Assembly (NCBI GenBank): GCA_032768795.1
Contig: CP136495.1
Span: forward strand, 746,501 to 810,500
DNA length: 64,000 nucleotides
DNA from: Tremella fuciformis
Lineage: Eukaryota; Basidiomycota; Tremellomycetes; Tremellales; Tremellaceae
Direction: 5' to 3'
Numbering within the stretch: the stretch's first letter is position 1; the number at the start of each line of letters is the position of its first letter. The position numbers and the translations under genes are program-made. Shown here piece by piece: positions 29,449 through 39,470 of this stretch. Under the pieces are notes generated by a model. It saw nothing but the letters and a program-made list of their open reading frames with translations. It was not told the DNA's origin and made no database searches.

Positions 29449-30477
29449 ATGCAGGGCCCCAGAAAGAACCATGGTGCGGGCACCCGGCCTCTGCGGCCTG
29501 GTATTCGTCAGACACAGGAGAGAGAGGACATGCGCACAATGCTCCTCTGCCAGATGAGCGATCTTACAAAGCTCGGTCAAGAAATCGAGACGACCGAGGC
29601 CCTGCTTTCAAGGTTGAACAATACAGGTCTTCCGAAGGGGGACAATTCCGCAATCTGGCGAGCGTCTCAAATGCTCCATTTTCATGTGGCTACTCTTTGG
29701 AGCGGTCGCGACCGTATTCAAGCGGCCACCAGGGAGTTTACCAGTGCGTTGCTCCCGTATGAGGTAGGCAAGCGCTCTTGGGAGATGTATCCTATATACA
29801 GAGCGTACATAGAGGGGCCACGCACTACGGCAGACCTGCTTCTGGAAGACGCGGGCGCCCGTTCATTGACGTATTTGCTGTGGGAACGAGCGCAAGAACT
29901 CGAAACAACGCAGTGCGCGCGGCTTTATTTCGCTGGGAGCGCGTCTCATGATCTCCACCAGGCTCTTGCTGACCCGGACTTGACTGAGGCGAAGCTCGAT
30001 TACCACATGATGAAGTTCGACGACACCATGAAGGGGAGGCAGATATACAATACTTGCTCTCGGGCATTGCCGGGACGCTGGGGTACGCTCTTTCACTAGT
30101 GGTGACCCCTTGCTGACACACACTTTACAGCTCCTCGAAGTGATGCAAGCGACGGTCTCAATCTCTACCAAAAATTTGGCTCTTCTGTCATGGAGGGGGA
30201 AGATCCGGTGAACGCTTATGTTGCAGCGGCAATGGACTTGAGAGAAAACCTTGAGGGTCCGAATGAGCCTTGGAGTGGTGCTGATGAGAAGAAGATACGT
30301 GACCGTACTACGTCATATCTGTCGGCCGTCCGCTTCGCGGAAGGTTGCAGCAGTACCGGAGAACTCGTTTACAACGTTTGGCTCGTTGCGTGCCAAGACA
30401 CGACCATGCCCGACGGATTGAGGGAGAGATGTGAGGAAGTATCGAGCGATGTCGGAGCTATAATAGTCGTCCCATAA
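29449..30477 (+). CDS. tandem family gene H (unknown function)
   Basis: Predicted join(29449-30082,30131-30477), 326 aa. The 48-nt phase-1 intron (GTACGC...CTGACAC...TTTACAG) contains stops, so it must be removed. Exon 1 has a helical region (QEIETTEALLSRL, then MLHFHVATLWSGRDRI), a CARLYFAG block at the place of VRLSFS, and KGRQIYNTCSRALPGRWG at the exon end. Exon 2 ends with TGELVYNVWLVACQDTT and a short acidic tail. Last copy of the array, 18 bp from the stop of the convergent AlkB-like gene. ATG 29449 (MQGPRKNHGAG) is tentative because the frame is open upstream. Confidence 0.7.
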
Positions 30478-30495
30478 TCTGCTACTCTGTGCCGC

Positions 30496-31568
30496 CTACA
30501 CTCCTCTTGTGCATTCTGCCATCTGCTTGCCGTCCCATCTCCACAGACCCCCTTTTCCGACATTGTACGTATTGTAATTTTCCGTAGCGTACGGCACAAT
30601 CCCTTTGCGGAATGTGATGTTGATACGCCCATCTGCAGATTTGCGCTTGGGGACCGAATGCTGCCACTTGTGCTGTGTAGTGCCCTTCATGACGACCATG
30701 TCGCCATCGTGCATGACCATCTTCTCCACGGGCACGCCGTTTGTTCGATAATCCACGTGCCGCATGTGAAAATCACGCGGGGCGCCCAGCGACAGGGACG
30801 CGATGGTGGGATTTGGACCCAGGAAAGACTCTGAGTCAGAGTGGAAGGAGATGGAGTCGGACCCCGAGGCGTAGTAGTTGACCAGGGCAAAGTTGAAGGT
30901 GGCGCCGGTCACCTGCTCGACTGAAGGTCAGCTCACTTGCACTGCGCTTGGGGCGATCGCTAGTCACCTTGCTTCATGAGCAATAGCAGGACCTCTGGGA
31001 TCGCGCGAGGCTTCGATTTGTATCCGGTCCATGGCCGATCCGTCGAGTCTTTACCAAAGACAGTTGTGTACCTTGGCGTGTTGATTTGTATGCCTCGAAC
31101 GGTATACCGCACGCGTTGCCACGGGAGCGAGTCGAGCAGGTATTTGGTCAATGCGCGTGCTACAGTTGGGTCAATGAAGCGCTTGAAGTATACCAGGTCC
31201 AGGTCTGGGGGTTTGTCGATAACCACGGTTGCTGTATTGAACGTGAGGTGATCACGGATGCCGCTGGGTACCGGGGCGATTGGAAATGGGTGGTTGAAGT
31301 CGGGACGTGGGGGAAGGTGATATGAGGGGTGATCTCTGGGTGGATACGGTGGCGAAGGCGAGCGCTTGACTCTCTTAGCAGGGCGCTCATCCCTTGAAAG
31401 GTTTGCAGGAAGTGATACTGGGGGTTCGATCGGTACCACTGAGGAGGACGAGCTACGCTCTCGTTTGAGCACCGGTGATCGTCCCGCTGGAGGCTTCGAT
31501 TTGGCTTGCGGAGTGAGAAACGCGGCGATCGAGGTTTGCCGCTTGGCTGCTGGCATGGTCCGGGTCAT
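30496..31568 (-). CDS. AlkB-like 2-oxoglutarate/Fe(II) DNA-repair dioxygenase
   Basis: Predicted complement join(30496-30920,30968-31568), 341 aa. The 47-nt intron was placed so that the MKQ-VEQVTGATFNF reading is restored. Family role: oxidative removal of alkyl groups from DNA or RNA bases, using Fe(II) and 2-oxoglutarate. Visible: NYYASGSDSISFHSDSE with the iron-binding H-x-D, a downstream His in HKWQHSVPKRK, and the 2-oxoglutarate-binding Arg in GRINITFRKG. The N-terminal 130 residues are disordered and basic-Pro-rich, starting with KRQTSIAAFLTPQ, a match to the PCNA-interacting (PIP) pattern Q-x-x-I-x-x-F-L. ATG 31568 or 31556 is likely; the longer open frame to 32357 runs into the divergent transporter gene and is rejected. 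Closest known types are ALKBH2/3. Confidence 0.85.
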
Positions 31569-32040
31569 CCTGCTCCTCGGCAACGACTGTCGCAAATTGC
31601 AGAATGAACTCCAGTTGGCTGTCTCGATCTGCGAACGGTCAGTCACCCCGCTGAGCAATGACGACAAAGCCACGTGGACGCTCGGACCCGGCCGATCTCG
31701 GTTAAACCGTGCCTGACAAGAACGATTGGACAGGATCCGGCACGCGCCAAAAGTTGCCATGTGGGATACAAGGTGGTGCTCCCTCTTATCTCTCTCTCTT
31801 TGAAAGCAACACATATACATCGACTCGGACGTGGGGCCGACTGTATATCCCTTCTGGCTGCATTGTACTCGACTCCAAGCTCCATTGAGACTTGTCAGAC
31901 ACCGGACCGGCTTTGTGGTAACGAGGAGAGTCAAAGGAAGGAGAGGCGCCCGCCAAAGGGATTTGTATCGACTCGACTCTCCACGGGGGACCACGGGACA
32001 TAACACATAGCTTGTCTCATTCGAGCTCTTACGGAACACG
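31569..32040. promoter_or_regulatory. shared promoter region of the divergent AlkB-like and transporter genes
   Basis: 472 bp between two divergent start codons. It holds CT-rich runs (TCTCTCTCTTT near 31791), the usual look of fungal promoters. No specific operator identified. Confidence 0.4.
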
Positions 32041-33878
32041 ATGACGGGAGACTCGGCGGCGGCATCGGATGCGCCTACGCTGGTAGCAATCACTGCGACC
32101 AGCGACGAGCGTACACCGTTGATCAAGAAGAACCAGTCAAGGGTGCAGTTCGGAGACGAGGTCGACTCGACTGAGATAGGCGACGGAGAAGATGAGGAGG
32201 GCAAAGAGGTAGAGGTGTGGGTGCCGGGGAAGAGCAACTTTGGACAGACAGTCAGCACGTCCTTCACTGCGGTGCTGAGCTGATGGAGAAGTTGCTGAAC
32301 GTCCTGGGAGACCTGATAGGCACTGGCCTGCTTGCCTGTCCTATTGCAATTGCGCACGCAGGATGGGTTGTTGGACCCATCATGATGGCTATAGTGGCCC
32401 TCACGACGCTATATACGTGAGTCGAGCACCACTGTCTCTCCACTCGATACACGGCTCATTCTCAGGCTCAAGATCATGCTGCGTATCATAGAGAAGGACC
32501 GGCGCTTGCGATCATTCACCGATGTGATGGGTGCGGGACTTGGGCCCAAGGGCATCAAAGTCATCACAGCTATCTTTGTGGTCGAAGTGGCTTTCTGGAT
32601 GTGAGTCTTCCTGTGCAGTCATGCATTAGCACGCTGATCAGCAGCATCGCACTCGTTGTCTTGTTTTCGGACACACTAAATGCCGTCTTTCCAGTATTGA
32701 CGAGTGACCAGTGGAAGCTGGTAGGATTGCTGCTGTTGGTCGACACCAGCCGTGCAGATTAAATCTGGGCTGATGTGTAGGGTGATCCCGACAAGCTTCC
32801 TTCCTCTGCGCTTCTTGTCGTTCACTAGCGGTATTGGCCTCGTCGCCACCTGGACTTTGGTAGGCGTACTGGTCTTCTCTGGTATTGTAACGTGAGCTGG
32901 CGTTTGTTCATTGATCCGAGCTCCACTCATCGACAGGCAACACTCCCCAGGTTCACTACGAGAGCCCGCGCACACCGACCTGTGGCCGACGCACGGCTGG
33001 GTCAAGTTTGGCACAGTCACCGGTCTGCTTATTGCAGGAGTAAGCAAGCCACACAAAGCCGAATATAGCCTGACGTCCAGTATGGCGGCCATGGGCTCAT
33101 TCCGACTGTGATTCACGACATGAAAGATCCTCGGCAGGCGGATAGGGTATGCGAGGTCGCATATGCCATAGCATTCTGCGTGTACGCCTTCGTAGCCCTC
33201 TGTGGCTACCTCATGTATGGCACCAACGTATCTGACGAGGTAAGCGGACGCTTTCCGGCGATACCTCACCTCATGCCGCAGATATCCAAAGACCTCGCCC
33301 AGACAGCCGGCACATCGTCTATCATCAACAGGATCGCCGTGCTCATGGTTGCCGTCAACCCTCTCACCAAGCTCCCGCTCGGACTGCGTCCACTGGCTGA
33401 CGTCATCTTCAGCGCGTTCCACCTGCACCCGACCCTCCTCATCCCCAAAGATGTCGAGACACCGCACGTCTCGCTCCCGCCCACCCCGCCCGAGTCCTCG
33501 CCGCCCGGCTCACCATCCCTCTCACGCTCGCGATCTAATCGCCCGGACCTGCCGGACAGCCTGGCGGACCTGGACATTCCGCACATGCCGCCCGCGGCAG
33601 AATGGTCGCATGATAAGCACGAGCGGCTCAAGTACTGGCTCCGACCGTGCATCCGCGTGCTGCTAGCTGTTCTGGCCGTCGTGGGCGGGCTGGTCATGCC
33701 AAGCTTTGAGAAGGTGCTCAACCTCCTCGGAAGCATGTTTGGCATCGCCATGGCGATTCTGCTTCCGATGTGGGTGAGCGGTAAGGTGTTTGGGTGGACG
33801 TGGTGGATGGTCGTGGTGTGGGGCATCGCCGCGCTCCTAGCTGTGTACGGAACGATCGCGAGCTTCATTCCCGGGTGA
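32041..33878 (+). CDS. AVT-type vacuolar amino acid transporter
   Basis: Exons 32041-32250, 32289-32416, 32466-32600, 32645-32738, about 32782-32891, 32937-33039, 33081-33239, 33282-33878; about 511 aa. Family role: proton-coupled amino acid transport across the vacuolar membrane (AAAP/AVT family). Visible: a polar N-terminus with ERTPLI, a first membrane segment LIGTGLLACPIAIAHAGWVV, later GLLIAGYGGHGLIPTVIHDM, KDPRQADRVCEVAYAIAF, and NVSDEISKDL then VAVNPLTKLPL. A long polar loop (Pro/Ser-rich, 33440-33600) precedes the last membrane segments. Intron 33240-33281 is a multiple of three without a stop; conservation around NVSDE-ISKDL favours removal. The junction between exons 4 and 5 (32739-32781) does not fit GT-AG exactly by one base. 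Convergent with the next gene. Confidence 0.85.
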
Positions 33879-34035
33879 GAGAGTGAGGGAGACAAGCGCA
33901 GATCGGACAATAGACATCAATGCCTGGCGGGAGTGGGTACGAAAAGCATAGAGCGGCGAGTGGAGTGAAATGCCGATAATGAAACAATCTTGTACATAGA
34001 TAGTAGAGCAGGCATATGCAATTTCAAGACAGACA

Positions 34036-35419
34036 TCACGGCGCCAGCTTGGACACGTTGGCCGACTTTGCCTTGCCCTCGAGGATCATCTCAGATAGTA
34101 CCAGGCCCGTCCCCGGACCCTGCGTGATGCCCCAGCAGGACAACCTTCCAAGTCAGCCTTTAGACTCCGCTCAGCTTCAGAAGACCCACCCTGACCCGAC
34201 ATAGACGCCGTCTACACCTGGTACTTTGCCGATAAGTGGTTTGCCACGATCGGCAATGGGCAGGTAGCAGGCCTGTTCAGCGACGACCTCGGCGTACTGC
34301 GGGTCTTTTGTGAAATGCGGCGTGAGCTCTGCTGCTTGTGCGTACAAGCGGGCTATGTTAGCGGGGGAGGGTCGGACATCGGCAGCGGTGGGCGGTAATG
34401 GCTCGTCGTCGCCTGCACCACAGCTGCTCGTCAGTCCTCCTCACCTCCCTCGCTCAAACAAAATGCACAAGTATGCCGTACCTATAGTCAGCTCCGCCTG
34501 AGCTCCAGAAGTGGGAGAGAGACGCACCGTCGGGGCGGCAGTACACCTCGGGCTCGTCCACGCGCCCATCGCGCATGGTCATATTCGTAAACAGACAGTG
34601 CGGCGTCAACGTCTCCTTCGTCTTGAAAATCACCGAATGCGCCCTGTGGCCCGTCACGCCCAGCCGCCCGCCTACGCTCTTGCCCAGCAGCTCCACCGCC
34701 AACGCACCCGTCCATGGCCCAGCACAGATGACGACCACGTCGGCCGGCACGGTCCTCCCGCCCACTTTGACCCCCTTGACCGCTCCGTCCTGCACGTCCA
34801 GCCCGTGCGCACGGCCGATGATGACCTCGGTGTCGCGCTGCTCCTTGAACCTGTCCACGATGAACGTCGTGAATTGCCCAGGGTGCACTTGGGCGGTGGT
34901 ATCGTGTGTCCCGAGCTGGCGGGAGGTATGGATGTGCTCGTTCGACAGCCAGGGTAGGACGGGTTTGCTGGACCCGCCGGCGTTGGCGTTGGCGGGGCGG
35001 GTGGCGTCGTATTCGATGGACAGGGTCTCTACTGTGCGATAGCCCCAGTGCTTGGCGCCATCAAACTTCTTGGCCAGCGACGCGTGCAGGTCGTACGACA
35101 TGGCCGCGAGACCTGCTGTCAGCTCCGTACTAGTGCTGCTTAAAGCTCCCGACAGTCTGCCTCCGTACACGGGGATCTGTTACCGAATCCCTGTGTGCTT
35201 GCGTTGCAGTGGTACAGGCGACTCACTCGACGTCGCACTCCCATGCCAGTCCTTTGCTAGGAATCCTCCACTGTATCCACTCGCTGCAGCTGCAATCTTG
35301 GTCCCTTCCACCAGCGTCACCTTGCACCCTTCAGCCCGGTGCGGGCTCAGCGCAGCAAAGTACGCCGTGCAGCTGCCGGCGATCCCACCGCCGATGATCA
35401 CTATATTTTGCGGGGACAT
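34036..35419 (-). CDS. FAD-dependent oxidoreductase, Tda3-like (DAO family)
   Basis: Predicted complement join(34036-34144,34190-34423,34482-35112,35227-35419), 388 aa. The Rossmann FAD site is at the N-terminus: NIVIIGGGIAGSCTAYF (GxGxxG-type). Then VTLVEGTKIAAAASGYSGGF, KDWHGSAT, KHWGYRTVETLSIEY, VPADVVVICAGPWTG, and near the C-terminus SCWGITQGPGTGLVLSEMI, which closes the FAD-binding domain. This set fits fungal Tda3-like members of the DAO superfamily; the substrate is not known. The first intron is 114 nt by the reading that gives SSLAAMSYDLH, rather than a 50-nt one, because that matches the family as I remember it. Convergent with the transporter, divergent from the F-box-like gene with 210 bp between starts. 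Confidence 0.82.
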
Positions 35420-35629
35420 AATGCAAGATGAAGCTGCTGATATTCGAGCGATGCACTCCTTCTGCCGGTGTTGGGGATGACAGAGCAGGGCAGACTGGTC
35501 GAGTAAGGTTGCTGGTCCGGTACCAAGTCCGAGTGGGGTGGAGGTGGGGGAGATTCGAGGGGGATGCTGTAGTCTTCCCGCCTTTTGATCCTTCAAAGTT
35601 GATCTTGACTCTCTACAATGTGATCAGAC

Positions 35630-37156
35630 ATGCCGCCCATCGACCTGGACATCCTCTACTGCCTCGCCCAGCACCTCGCGTCCGCCGAGCAACATGCGAC
35701 GCTCGCAGCGCTGCTCATGCTCTCGCGGCCAGTCTACGACCTGGTGCTGCCCCACCTGTACCGCCAGCTGAGCATCTCGCGGCCCAACGCAGAGCAGATC
35801 AAGCAGGGGCTGGCATGCCCTTCGGTCCCCCTCAGAGGCCCGTCAGCGCAAGCTGGAGGTCGCAGGCGGTCGAAGGGCAAGATCTCGTGGGCCGAATTCA
35901 TGCACAGCGACCATTACCTCAACTGGGCGGCCGCGGTCGACTGGGGCCACAACGAGAATCTGCGATCGAGGAGGGAATACCTCGTGTGGCCAGACGCAGA
36001 CGCCGACTCGTCTCCCGAGCCATCTGACGACGAGATCGACGCCGTTGTCGACAGCGAGCCGCTTGGCGCAGTGCAGGCGCACCACTATCCCAATATCCAG
36101 TCCAACCGACGCAAAATCGATGCGCTCGCCCACACGCGCTCGCTGCGAGTCGTCTCCATACCCACCCATCACACGAGCCACCAGCTGGCGCTGCTCTCGC
36201 GTCGCATGGCCACGGGGCTGCTCCCCCGCCTGACGCACCTGTCCATCTCGCTAGAGGCATACTTTGCCCTCGTCGACTGGGAAGACCGGCACCCGCTTTC
36301 GTGTCACCCTTTCAGGCGCTTCCTCGAGACCCTGCACCCGGCCCACGTCTGCGTCACATACCCCGCTATCGATGCTGGCCTCGAGCGCGCATACATGATG
36401 AATCGTATCGTCAGCGTAGAGGAGCATCTCTGCCGCACGCGGGGTAGCGATCAGTACACCTACCTCCGCGGCACGTTGCAGAGTTTCCTGCTCCAGACGT
36501 TCGGCGACGTCCTGCAGAGTCTCTTGGAGGCGTGGGCCGCCGACGCGGCGCGGACGGGCCGGAACCCGCTGGAGAGCCTCGAGATACACGGTGTGGCGCG
36601 CGAGGGGCTGCCGAACCTGTGCGAAGTGCTCGGGGTGAAGAAAGGCTTCAAGTCGCGCACCGGAACGCCCAGACGAGCGCGGACCAAGGTGCGCGTGTGG
36701 TTCCGCCCCTGCCCGTGTTACGACCCGGACGTGGTGGAGAGGGTGTACGATACGCGGTGTTACTCGCATTGGACCTTTGAAAATAGGGCGCTGGAGGTCA
36801 TGATGCTGCTGGCGGACGCGCTGCCACCACCGCTACCCCCATTGCAGAATCCATTCAGCAGCAGGCGGTCCGAAAAGTCGACGCGCAGCACCCCAGAGAC
36901 CCGGCGGGGCTCAGAAGCAGCGGATCCAGAGCGGGCGGGAGATGATGACGTGCTGGTCGAGCTGGTCGATATGGACTGGACACTCGGGACGGCCAAGACG
37001 CCCCTTCGGATACCTGCAGCCCAACGCCTCTTCTGGGACAAGGTAGAGGAGGGATGGCCGCCTGAAGTCGCAGAGGAGATGCAGAGACGAGTGAGGCTCA
37101 TCCGTAGCCAAGATGGCGTCGTTTGTAGATGTTGTGGCGGTGGGCAGGGCAGATAG
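35630..37156 (+). CDS. F-box-like protein, single exon
   Basis: 508 aa in one exon, from ATG 35630. The N-terminus (IDLDILYCLAQHLASAEQHATLAALLMLSRPVY split by a Ser/Ala loop, then HLYRQLSI) has the length, helix pattern and 'L-x-x-H-L-Y' ending of fungal F-box-like domains. The middle has leucine-rich stretches (SLRVVSIPTHH, LTHLSISLEAYFALVDW), as in substrate-binding repeats. The C-terminus has CRCCGGGQGR. Known role of the family: substrate selection for SCF ubiquitin ligases. No second domain is recognised. Its promoter is shared with the divergent FAD oxidoreductase. Confidence 0.68.
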   Translation: MPPIDLDILYCLAQHLASAEQHATLAALLMLSRPVYDLVLPHLYRQLSISRPNAEQIKQGLACPSVPLRGPSAQAGGRRRSKGKISWAEFMHSDHYLNWAAAVDWGHNENLRSRREYLVWPDADADSSPEPSDDEIDAVVDSEPLGAVQAHHYPNIQSNRRKIDALAHTRSLRVVSIPTHHTSHQLALLSRRMATGLLPRLTHLSISLEAYFALVDWEDRHPLSCHPFRRFLETLHPAHVCVTYPAIDAGLERAYMMNRIVSVEEHLCRTRGSDQYTYLRGTLQSFLLQTFGDVLQSLLEAWAADAARTGRNPLESLEIHGVAREGLPNLCEVLGVKKGFKSRTGTPRRARTKVRVWFRPCPCYDPDVVERVYDTRCYSHWTFENRALEVMMLLADALPPPLPPLQNPFSSRRSEKSTRSTPETRRGSEAADPERAGDDDVLVELVDMDWTLGTAKTPLRIPAAQRLFWDKVEEGWPPEVAEEMQRRVRLIRSQDGVVCRCCGGGQGR

Positions 37157-37302
37157 CCGCTCTCATGCATGTTGTATACGTTTCGACTGCAAATGGGGCC
37201 CCCGAAACAGCGCCGACCGGGGGTCGGATGGTCTTGACCGATTCTTGTAACTGCTTAATCTATACCACGACATGGGTAAACGGTAGCGAAGGTCTGTGAG
37301 AG

Positions 37303-38233
37303 ATGGTGCTGTTCTTCACATCGCGAGGTGAGTCTGTCAGACAGACTTCAAAGAGCCACGTAGCTGACTGCCAGCGGTCGACCCGCCCGTGACGATCTAC
37401 ATGTGGGCAAATGTCAGAACACAAGAAGTAGGCTGACCCCAAGGGGACGCGACAAAGTCGAGAGTGCGTCCAGCCTCCATTTTGAATCCCGAGGGCGCTG
37501 ATGACAGACGAGGAACTGCTGAAGTACGGTCTGCCCACCGACGTATGGTTCCACGTCGAGCGCGTTCAGCTATCTTATACTTTCGCATGTAGCTGACCCG
37601 CAGCAAGCTTTCCTCGGCACACGTATACCTGCGACAATCAGAAGGCCAGCCGCACGGCCCATGGGATACTCTCCCTGCTGCGCTGGTGCTCGATGCGGCG
37701 CAGCTCGTCAAGGCCAACTCGATCGAGGGGAACAAGAAGGATAATGTGACGGTCATCTATACGCCTTTTGGGAATCTGAAGAAGAGCGGGGATATGGCAG
37801 TGGGCCAGGTGGGCTTTGTGTCGGACAAGAAGGTCAAGCGGGGTGCGTCCATCCTTACTGTGAAGGTCTGGCGTTCAGGGTGGACGCAGGGGAAGGGACG
37901 GTGAAGGAGCTGATTTTCAATAGTACATGTGGCTGCGCGCGAGAACGCCATTGTGAACCGCCTGAATAAGACCAAGGTGGAGAGAGAGGTGGATCACGAG
38001 GCCGAGCGGCAAGAGCGGCTCAAAGTAGAAGGCAGGAAGAAGAAGGCTGAGGCCACCGAGAGGGTGGGTTCATTGGCGAGGGTCGAAGGGAGTGCTGACG
38101 GCAGCGCGAGCAGGAGGCAGCGCAGAAGAAGGCGTGGGAGGAGGAGAAGAAGCAGAGAAATTACGAGGGCATGTTTACGGACGAAGCGATTGGCGATGCC
38201 AAAGCAGATTGGAGTGACGATGATTTCATGTGA
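37303..38233 (+). CDS. CCDC25/Jlp2 orthologue (NFACT-R domain protein)
   Basis: Seven exons: 37303-37327, 37375-37402, 37444-37463, 37508-37559, 37604-37842, 37924-38063, 38105-38233; 210 aa, close to the usual 208 of CCDC25. The joined start reads MVLFFTSRAVDPPVTIYMG then RDKVENEELLKYGLPTDVWF, LSSAHVYLR, AQLVKANSIEGNKKDNVTVI and YTPFGNLKKSGDMAVGQVGF, all family hallmarks. The end is a charged coiled coil (RLNKTKVER onward) and a DWSDDDFM tail. Family: NFACT-R fold, linked to tRNA or ribosome-associated work in yeast; the animal protein also binds DNA. The first four exons are 25, 28, 20 and 52 nt, and the fourth intron (37560-37603) must start GC rather than GT to give VDKLSSAHVY. Exon phases all agree. 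Confidence 0.9.
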
Positions 38234-38482
38234 TGCTGCATGTCATGTCCACCGGTGCTCGTGCGCCCGAGTGATGCTTGGCGGGCGACGCAGTGTACGC
38301 TATAGATGCCTTGGCGCAGAGGCTATCCGGCCAGCAGCTAGCTGGCCTTGTGTCCTGACCAAGCTAGTCGGCCGGAGTCTGAGAGTCGCCCGACGAGGTG
38401 TGGTGCAGACCCGTTTTGATGATTTCCCAGGTTGTGCTTTCTCCAGCCGGCTAGCTACACCATCTTGCCCGTCCCCGCGACC

Positions 38483-38874
38483 ATGCCGACCATGCCTCTC
38501 GCCGCCTTTGTCCCAAAGTCCCGACCAGAGTTGCGGTTCGCTATGAGGGAGATGACGACGCACGAGGCGACGAATGCGGTGCTGCTGGAGTCAGCGGGTG
38601 CCCGATCTCGGCATCGAGACTGAGCTTAGGGGGAGGGTGAAACGGGGTCAGGCTAGAAAGAGGAAGGACTTGCAATTTGTAAAAGGTGGTCCGGGACAGC
38701 TGACGCTCTTCCTCGGACGTGCGAGACGACGCGAATATCGCTGGGATCGTCAGTCGCGACCCAGAGCTGGTCAAGCTGCTCACATCTGAGGTTGGGAAGG
38801 GCCATCCTAAATTTTGCTGTGGGAGTGACGACGGTGAAACGGATGATGGATTCCTCATTCGGGGTTCCGAGTAG
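38483..38874 (+). CDS. possible small gene, structure unresolved
   Basis: Two coding-like pieces on the plus strand: MPTMPLAAFVPKSRPELRF through ATNAVLLESA (38483-38600), and later a frame giving NIAGIVSRDPELVKLLTSEV to a stop at 38872-38874. Between them RVKRGQARKRKDLQF appears in a third frame. GT-AG pairs are present, but no combination I tried joined all three in frame. It could be a small intron-rich gene, a decayed gene, or chance. No family recognised. Confidence 0.25.
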
Positions 38875-39470
38875 GGACAAGGGAAGGAATTTCCCGAAAA
38901 GGAAAGATGAGACTCGGGGTATCCTTTTCAGGGGTTGAAATTGGGCGTGTTGACAAAGAGCCTTGTTTCATCTCTCCTCTCTCACATATCCTTGCTCATC
39001 AGTTGGGATTATGAACCAAGTCTTGTTGTTGTCGAGATGGCCGAGGAACTTGTGGTGCTCTGACCTCGTCTTGGGACCTTGGAAACTATTCTTGGCATTG
39101 TCTTGCTCCTCCCTTTCTCCCTACCATTTCCCCCTTTCGATTTAGCATCTCACTTGTTTGCCTGATTGCCAGTTTGCTACTCACGACTCACGACTCACGG
39201 CTTGACGTCTTGTCTCCTCTCCTCGCTACCGCTCACGCCCTCGTCGATCTCTCCCCGCTCCGCTCTCTCTGACCGTTCTCTCGCGCCAAAGTACTCGCTC
39301 GACCCGGACTCGACTCACGCTCCTTCCAACGCTCGCTCGTTCCACAATCCGCCCATCGCATCGTTCCAGCCCGCATCACCGGAAAGCTCGACGCTTAAGA
39401 CAGCAGACTCGACACATCAACGCACCCGTTCCGCCTCGCAATCCAACGAAAAACGATTACATCTACGAAA

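Noticed and set aside
4431..30477. Family as wtf-like meiotic drivers or other killer genes
   Set aside because: Tandem, fast-changing and near LTRs as those are, but no membrane segments, dual start or poison-antidote layout is seen. No positive evidence.
30960..32357. Long minus-strand open frame extending the AlkB-like protein by about 260 residues
   Set aside because: It overlaps the divergent transporter's first exon and promoter, has no family similarity, and good start codons exist at 31568 and 31556.
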